Positions 59,653-64,000 of a DNA stretch of 64,000 nucleotides are shown one piece after another. A program made the translations under genes and the position numbers. This stretch comes from Chitinophaga barathri (lineage in GTDB: Bacteria; Bacteroidota; Bacteroidia; Chitinophagales; Chitinophagaceae): contig NZ_RMBX01000004.1 in assembly GCF_003807585.1 (NCBI RefSeq), positions 310,001-374,000 of the forward strand. Direction: 5' to 3'. The notes beneath the pieces were generated by a model. The model searched no databases. It saw only the letters and a program-made list of their open reading frames with translations, and had not been told where the DNA came from. Numbering within the stretch: position 1 is the first letter of the stretch; every line of letters begins with the position of its first letter.

Positions 59653-60486
59653 CTATTCAGGCTGCCCGCCGTCCAGGTACTGGATGGCGGTATCGCATTG
59701 TTTTTCAATCTCGGAGAAACAGGCGTCCAGCATTTCGGTGTTGCCCTCTATATTTTCGGTCTTGCCCGAGCGCGAAAGCCCTTTTACCAGCAGGAACTGC
59801 CTGGACAGCTTCTGGGTGATCATGGCGGTGAACTGCTGCTGCTGCTCCAGCCTTGCCTTCTGTTCCAAACGCGTGATATTCAGGTAATACACTCCCCATA
59901 CCCGCAGGCATACGATCATGTAACCCGCCATCAGGAAGGGGGTAGCCAGGTATTTGTCAATAGCGGAATAGGTTGCCGGCAGCAGTACGGGTACGTTGTT
60001 TATTTTGATAAACGCCACCAGGCCCAGGTACAGGAACAAAACGGCGCTTAGTCCCGTCGCCGCCCGGAGGTTGATCACAAAATAACCAAGCAGGCAGGCC
60101 ATCATCCAGGGTATGGCATAAATGGGGGATACGTCCAGGTCGTTTGTAAAGGAGCTGAGCATGGGTATCACCAGTGTATTGAGCGAGGCTACGGTGCCGG
60201 CTATGGCAATATTTACCCCGGCGGCCATGAGCAGGGCGCATAACACGAAAATGGAAACAAAGGAAACGGTGATAAAGGTGTTTGCCCAGTCGTGATGGTA
60301 AGCCACGGCGCCCAGGAAAGGCAGTAATACAAGGCTGTAGAAGAAAAGGTAGTCGAACAGCATTTTGATACGCGCCTGCTCATAAGGGCAGGAGGTACTG
60401 CGTATAAGCCTGCCTGTTACCCATTTTTCGGCGATGCCGTAAAGGGTGTTGGAAAGGCGTCGTATGCTGCTCGCTGTGGCTGACAT
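59653..60486 (-). CDS. Membrane protein with degenerate histidine-kinase DHp helix
   Basis: A 277-aa inner-membrane protein. After a cytoplasmic start (residues 1-40) there are five or six hydrophobic helices between residues 43 and 200. They include LFDYLFFYSLVLLPFLGAVA and IYAIPWMMACLLGYFVINLR. A coiled-coil linker (NITRLEQKARLEQQQQ) leads into FTAMITQKLSRQFLLVKGLS. That stretch lines up with the phospho-acceptor helix of histidine kinases (F.A..SHEL+TPL..+KG), with Gln225 where the phosphorylated His should be. The protein then ends after about 50 residues with no ATP-binding domain. It may be a kinase remnant or a signal-modifying orphan. No response regulator is adjacent. Confidence 0.72.
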   Translation of the reverse strand: MSATASSIRRLSNTLYGIAEKWVTGRLIRSTSCPYEQARIKMLFDYLFFYSLVLLPFLGAVAYHHDWANTFITVSFVSIFVLCALLMAAGVNIAIAGTVASLNTLVIPMLSSFTNDLDVSPIYAIPWMMACLLGYFVINLRAATGLSAVLFLYLGLVAFIKINNVPVLLPATYSAIDKYLATPFLMAGYMIVCLRVWGVYYLNITRLEQKARLEQQQQFTAMITQKLSRQFLLVKGLSRSGKTENIEGNTEMLDACFSEIEKQCDTAIQYLDGGQPE

Positions 60487-60573
60487 GATAGGGGACAGGC
60501 TTTATATGGTTCTTCAACAAGGTACTCTCATCCGGCAAGCCTGCCATTCAACGTTAGTGGTAAATTTGGGGCA

Positions 60574-60606
60574 TAAAAAAGGAGCCGCTCTTGAAAGAGC
60601 AGCTCC
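60574..60606 (-). terminator. Terminator after hsp20
   Basis: GGAGC-GCTCTT and AAGAGC-GCTCC pair with one bulge, around 60581-60606. On the minus strand a T-run follows. Confidence 0.75.
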
Positions 60607-60650
60607 GTAATGTTGAAATTCGAATGTCAAATCGCAACTATTCCTAACCC

Positions 60651-61091
60651 TTATGCAACTGTAATTTCTTTTACGGCTTCCTGTTTTGCCTCTTTTTTAG
60701 GCAGGGTCAGTTTCAGGACACCGTTATCGTATTTCGCGTTGATCTTCTCCGCGTCCACGTTCTCGTCCAGGTTAAAGGAGCGGGAGAATGAACGGAAGCT
60801 GTATTCGCGGCGGATGTGTTTGTCGGTCTCTTCTTTCTGCTCCACTTTCTTTTCGGCGCTGATAGTCAGGGTCTGAGCGTCCAGTTTGATCTTGAAGTCT
60901 TCTTTTGCCAGGCCGGGGGCTACTACGTCCAGTACATAAGCTTCTTTGGTTTCGCTGATGTTCACCGGGGTGTGGCTGCCGAAGAAATCGGAAGTGGCGA
61001 AGTCGCGGTTAATGAATTTGCCGTTGAAAATATCGTCTACAAGGCTGCTAAAGGTCTTAACCGGCTGATGATTAAATTTTACGAGTGTCAT
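60651..61091 (-). CDS. Small heat-shock protein (Hsp20/alpha-crystallin family)
   Basis: A 146-aa ATP-independent chaperone that holds unfolding proteins. The alpha-crystallin domain spans about residues 40-140. It opens with TPVNISETKEAYVLDVVAPG, continues LAKEDFKIKLDAQTLTISAE, and ends with DNGVLKLTLPKKEAKQEAVK, including the conserved A.Y.NGVL-like block. The N-terminal 40 residues (NHQPVKTFSSLVDDIFNGKF) are the usual variable arm. No IxI motif is seen at the very end. It is monocistronic, in a stretch with no other stress gene. Confidence 0.95.
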   Translation of the reverse strand: MTLVKFNHQPVKTFSSLVDDIFNGKFINRDFATSDFFGSHTPVNISETKEAYVLDVVAPGLAKEDFKIKLDAQTLTISAEKKVEQKEETDKHIRREYSFRSFSRSFNLDENVDAEKINAKYDNGVLKLTLPKKEAKQEAVKEITVA

Positions 61092-61581
61092 AGTGTTTAT
61101 AATTTTTTGAGTTAAACCATTTTTTTCGGTTACGTTGGGTGTAGATCAAACGGGATACCAATGCCGGAAAACGGTAAATTCAGCAGGAAAGGCGCTACTT
61201 TTAATGACAAGTTGTCAAATAATCTTCAAAATATCGGACAAATTGACGGAATCAGGATTCTGAGGCTGTCGTCCGGGGTAGGATGCGGGCCATGCTTGCC
61301 GGGCCGTAGAGAAGCCTGTTATGGTAGTATTTTGCTTTTTACCTGGAAAGTTGCCGTTCACTACCGGTGAAGCTACGGGAACCAGCCATGGTGCATATAG
61401 GAGAGATACAGGGAAGGCGGAGTTGAGGTGGACTTGATGTGGACTTGATCCGGCGTTGATCCGGTTAATATGCCATCAGGGGAGGAGGTGAGCCTGCGGA
61501 GTTTTCAAGAGAAGGCCGCTGGAACAGGATATTTATTGAAGTATGTCGATATATTATTAACTTTGTAAAAAATATACAATT
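61092..61581. other. 490-bp intergenic region between hsp20 and bacilliredoxin genes
   Basis: Divergent spacer. It contains the 11-bp-period array at 61395-61471. A 69-codon open frame at 61161-61370 has no recognisable product or codon bias and is not supported as a gene. The last 80 bp before the bacilliredoxin ATG are AT-rich and probably hold its promoter. Confidence 0.55.
61395..61471. repeat. Degenerate 11-bp-period array, locus 3
   Basis: Contiguous 11-bp units: ATATAGGAGAG, ATACAGGGAAG, GCGGAGTTGAG, GTGGACTTGAT, GTGGACTTGAT, CCGGCGTTGAT, CCGGTTAATAT. Two are identical. It ends with GGTTAAT (61463-61469). It shares TATAGGAGAGATA (61396-61408) with locus 2. Not in an ORF. Confidence 0.65.
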
Positions 61582-61995
61582 ATGTACCCTGCGGAACTCG
61601 TGATGCCGATGAAGGCAGAATTAACAGATAATGGTTTTGAAGAATTACTGACGCCCGGAAAAGTGGATGACGTATTAAAGGAAAGCGGTACTACCCTCGT
61701 GGTGATCAACTCCGTATGCGGCTGCTCCGCCGGTACAGCCCGCCCCGGTGTGCTGATGGCGGTGGCTACCAGCGAAAAGAAACCCGACAGGCTGACGACC
61801 AGCTTTGCGGGCTTTGACGCAGCTGCGGTACAGCAGATCCGTACGCACCTGATGCCTTATCCCCCTTCTTCCCCGTCCATCGCCCTTTTCAAAGACGGCC
61901 AGCTGGTGCACTTTATCGAGCGCCACATGATCGAAGGCCGTTCGGCTCAAATGATCGCAACCAACCTGTTGGCTGCTTTCGACGAATACTGTTAA
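61582..61995 (+). CDS. Bacilliredoxin (BrxA/BrxB, YphP/YqiW family)
   Basis: A 137-aa thioredoxin-fold protein that removes bacillithiol from oxidised protein thiols. The motif is Cys46-Gly-Cys48 in INSVCGCSAGTARPG, the CGC active site of the family. The N-terminal MYPAELVMPMKAELTDNGFE and the downstream PPSSPSIALFKDGQLVHFIE and RHMIEGRSAQMIATNLL blocks also match. Its presence suggests bacillithiol chemistry in this organism, as is known for some Bacteroidota. The bsh biosynthetic genes are not in the window. Confidence 0.95.
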   Translation: MYPAELVMPMKAELTDNGFEELLTPGKVDDVLKESGTTLVVINSVCGCSAGTARPGVLMAVATSEKKPDRLTTSFAGFDAAAVQQIRTHLMPYPPSSPSIALFKDGQLVHFIERHMIEGRSAQMIATNLLAAFDEYC

Positions 61996-62131
61996 TAAAT
62001 AGGAATAACGGTTACGGATGCTGTTTTTAAATTCGTAATGGTTAATTCATATTTGAAATGTAACTTGGTGGTTTGATTTTCCAACTGACTCAATTCGGCT
62101 TTGTTCATAGGAAAACAGATCACCATTTTTT

Positions 62132-63433
62132 TTGCCTATGTATCCTAACTTGTATTACGCTTTTAAGGATTTGCTCGGGGTGGAAATCCCCTTTCTTAAA
62201 GTATTGCAGACGTTCGGTTTTTTTGTTGCGCTGGCCTTCCTGGCAGCGGCTTATGTGCTCACCTCCGAATTACGGAGGCGCGAAAAGCTCGGTCTGCTTC
62301 ATCCCGTACCTGAAACCACCACCATCGGTAAACCCGCATCCATGGGGGAGATCATCACCAGTGCGGTGATCGGTTTTATTATAGGTTTTAAAGTATTGGG
62401 TCTTATACCCGGCTTTGGCGGCAACGCAGGGGGCGACCTCCGCGATTATCTCCTCTCCGCACAGGGCAGCTTCATCGGCGGCATACTCGTGGCGGCAGCC
62501 ATGGGATACTATAAATATTATACAAAGAAAAAGAAGGCCCTTCCCACTCCCAAACAGGAAAAAGTAATGGTATACCCGCACCAGCGGGTGCCGGACTTTA
62601 CCATCATGGCCGCGGTGGCCGGTTTGATAGGGGCGAAGGTGTTCCATAACCTGGAGAACTGGGGAGAATTCATGAAAGACCCCTGGGGATCCATCTTTTC
62701 CGCCAGCGGCCTCACCTTTTATGGCGGCCTGATCGTGGCGGCATATGTAATTATCCGTTATGCCCACAAAAAAAGCATCAACTGGAAACACCTGATAGAC
62801 AGCGCAGGCCCCGCCCTGATGCTGGCTTATGCCATCGGCCGCATGGGCTGCCAGTTTTCCGGCGATGGCGACTGGGGGATCAACAACAGCGCGTATGCTA
62901 CAGACCCTTCCGGCAAAGTCGTGAAGATCGCGCCCGCGCAGTACCAGGAGATATTGCACAGGGATTCCGCGTATTTCACGCGGCAGTTCGGCAGCCTGGA
63001 AAATGTGCCCCACCGCAGCTTTGAGAAGCCCGCTTCGCTCAGCTGGCTCCCCGATTATTTTGTGGCTTACAGCTACCCGCACAACGTGGTGAACGATGGC
63101 ATCCAGCTGGAAGGCTGCACCGGAGAGTATTGCAGCGCCCTGCCCGTGGGCGTTTTCCCGACGCCATTGTATGAGATCATCGTGTGCGGCCTGTTCTTTA
63201 TCGTGCTGATGGCCATCCGCAAAAAAGTGACCACGCCCGGCGTGATCTTCGGTATTTACCTGATCCTCAACGGCGTGGAGCGTTTCTTCGTGGAAAAGAT
63301 ACGCGTCAATACAAAATATGATATCTTCGGCTTCCATCCCACCCAGGCAGAACTGATCGCCAGCCTGCTGGTGATAGGAGGGGCTGTACTGATCTGGTAC
63401 GCCCGCAAAACGAATACGCCTAAAACAGCCTAG
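62132..63433 (+). CDS. lgt: Prolipoprotein diacylglyceryl transferase
   Basis: Transfers diacylglycerol from phosphatidylglycerol to the lipobox cysteine of prolipoproteins, the first step in making the many lipoproteins in this window. The 433-aa protein is longer than E. coli Lgt (291 aa), with an added N-terminal and middle segment. The conserved signature is GRMGCQFSGDGDWG, which contains the essential Arg and the HGGL-like counterpart nearby. Membrane segments are FLKVLQTFGFFVALAFLAAA, IITSAVIGFIIGFKVLGLIP and the C-terminal YEIIVCGLFFIVLMAIR. The long form is usual in Bacteroidota. The hemerythrin gene begins immediately after its stop codon. Confidence 0.95.
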   Translation: MPMYPNLYYAFKDLLGVEIPFLKVLQTFGFFVALAFLAAAYVLTSELRRREKLGLLHPVPETTTIGKPASMGEIITSAVIGFIIGFKVLGLIPGFGGNAGGDLRDYLLSAQGSFIGGILVAAAMGYYKYYTKKKKALPTPKQEKVMVYPHQRVPDFTIMAAVAGLIGAKVFHNLENWGEFMKDPWGSIFSASGLTFYGGLIVAAYVIIRYAHKKSINWKHLIDSAGPALMLAYAIGRMGCQFSGDGDWGINNSAYATDPSGKVVKIAPAQYQEILHRDSAYFTRQFGSLENVPHRSFEKPASLSWLPDYFVAYSYPHNVVNDGIQLEGCTGEYCSALPVGVFPTPLYEIIVCGLFFIVLMAIRKKVTTPGVIFGIYLILNGVERFFVEKIRVNTKYDIFGFHPTQAELIASLLVIGGAVLIWYARKTNTPKTA

Positions 63434-63859
63434 ATGCAGCGTCATCCGAATTTAATTCCACTTTCGCACGAACATAAAAGCCTGCTTTTTGTGTGCAGGT
63501 ACCTGAAAACAGATGCGGCCCCTTACGAGGGTTACCCGCTGGACACCAATGCCAAAATGGATTACATGGTAAAGGTTTTCCAGGAAGTAATGGTGCCGCA
63601 CATCCAGAAAGAAGATCATTTGTTTGAGCAATGCAGGGGCTTTTTTCCTGAAATGGATACGATGCTGGACGAGCTGCTGGACGAGCACCGGGTGATTTCC
63701 GGGATGTACAGCGCGCTGGTGGACAGCAAAGACCTTATAACGGATATGGATACACTGGCGCGGAATCTCGAGGAACATATCCGGAAAGAAGAACGGGTCG
63801 TTTTTGAGAAAATGCAGGAACTGTTGCCCGATGTATTGGATAAGCTGAAGTTCGACTAA
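63434..63859 (+). CDS. Hemerythrin-like (HHE) domain protein
   Basis: A 141-aa protein with a four-helix bundle that binds two irons. The His and Glu ligands lie in NLIPLSHEHKSLLFVC (N-terminal helix), VPHIQKEDHLFEQC, LLDEHRVISGMY and LEEHIRKEERVVFEKM, the pattern of HHE-domain proteins. They may sense or store oxygen or iron, or take part in nitric-oxide or Fe-S cluster chemistry. The ATG follows the lgt stop without a gap, so the two are one transcript. The partial secreted-protein gene begins 27 bp later. Confidence 0.93.
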   Translation: MQRHPNLIPLSHEHKSLLFVCRYLKTDAAPYEGYPLDTNAKMDYMVKVFQEVMVPHIQKEDHLFEQCRGFFPEMDTMLDELLDEHRVISGMYSALVDSKDLITDMDTLARNLEEHIRKEERVVFEKMQELLPDVLDKLKFD

Positions 63860-63886
63860 ACGTTTTATTATCAATCTCCCTATATC

Positions 63887-64000
63887 ATGAAAAAAACAAT
63901 CCGGCTAATGGTTTGCGCGCTGGCCGTATGCCTCACCGCACACGCGCAGCTTGATACAAGTGGCCCCAGGGCAACGGAAGAAGAGCCAGAACAGGAGCTT
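63887..64000 (+). CDS. Secreted protein, N-terminal part (cut by window end)
   Basis: Thirty-eight codons of a gene that runs off the window. ATG at 63887 begins KKTIRLMVCALAVCLTAHAQ, a clear signal peptide with an AHAQ cleavage site, then LDTSGPRATEEEPEQEL, an acidic start to the mature protein. It has no stop within the window. Family unknown. It follows the hemerythrin gene by 27 bp and may share its transcript. Confidence 0.75.
   Translation, partial: MKKTIRLMVCALAVCLTAHAQLDTSGPRATEEEPEQEL

Noticed and set aside
61161..61370. 69-codon open frame in the hsp20-bacilliredoxin gap
   Set aside because: No recognisable product and no promoter or start context; codon usage is unlike neighbours.

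Overview
The window is chromosomal DNA from a member of the Bacteroidota, most like Chitinophaga or a close relative in the Chitinophagaceae. The evidence is an ECF sigma/FecR/SusC/SusD locus, a short primary sigma factor without region 1.1, fused SecDF, a long Lgt and a long NusB, an S46 dipeptidyl-peptidase, many Bacteroidota-only families (DUF3822, DUF4249, DUF4397, DUF1573), weak Shine-Dalgarno signals and repeated TAnnTTTG promoter -7 elements. Genus-level placement is inference. I found no rRNA, tRNA, CRISPR array, transposase, integrase or phage gene. The window cuts ftsK at its left end and a secreted-protein gene at its right end.

Layout. 1-6.1 kb (+): end of ftsK, lolA, lpdA, and a DPP11-type S46 peptidase. 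6.2-9.1 kb (-): a stand-alone acyl-CoA mutase large subunit, a methyltransferase and a small membrane protein. 9.2-12.4 kb: an M23 peptidase (+), then a DUF7935-like protein and L-serine dehydratase (-). 12.5-19.4 kb (-): ECF sigma factor, FecR anti-sigma, SusC receptor and SusD-like lipoprotein, a complete cell-surface signalling and uptake unit with no degradative enzyme beside it. 19.5-22.6 kb (-): two FKBP-type lipoproteins and groES-groEL. 22.9-26.1 kb (+): nusB, a DUF1573 lipoprotein, yajC, coaE and a secreted protein of unknown function. 26.2-29.5 kb (-): an aminotransferase, a DUF4397 lipoprotein and a beta-lactamase-fold serine hydrolase. 29.6-32.8 kb: secDF (+).

33-43 kb: an IscA/SufA-type protein (-); a large protein joining a gluzincin-type protease region, a TolB-like propeller and an outer-membrane barrel, followed by an AI-2E family transporter (+); a secreted protein and valS (-); two tandem paralogous lipoproteins with collagen-like Gly-X-Y stretches (+); and threonine aldolase (-). 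43.7-47.9 kb (+): the primary sigma factor, a DUF4249 lipoprotein, trxB, folB and an RMDN-like TPR protein. 48-54.6 kb: a MATE transporter (-); DUF3822-rsmD-coaD-hotdog thioesterase (+); a NUDIX hydrolase and methyltransferase (-) divergent from pyrE and a secreted HMA-domain protein (+). 54.7-64 kb: DUF4262 and LEA14-like proteins (-), a WbqC-family gene with an overlapping upstream mini-ORF (+), arginine decarboxylase (+), an NTF2-like protein (+), a degenerate histidine-kinase-like membrane protein (-), Hsp20 (-), bacilliredoxin, lgt, a hemerythrin-domain protein and a partial secreted protein (+).

Most genes are housekeeping: protein export and envelope biogenesis (lolA, yajC, secDF, lgt, FKBP lipoproteins), coenzyme A synthesis (coaE, coaD), proteostasis (groESL, hsp20) and transcription (rpoD, nusB). 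The less ordinary content lies in intergenic DNA and a few proteins. Three intergenic regions carry degenerate arrays with an 11-bp period, each ending at GGTTAAT. There is also a roughly 26-bp tandem array, a 32-bp imperfect inverted repeat, the protease-propeller-barrel protein, an orphan degenerate histidine kinase, and an RsmD with GPPY in place of the usual catalytic [D/N]PPY.
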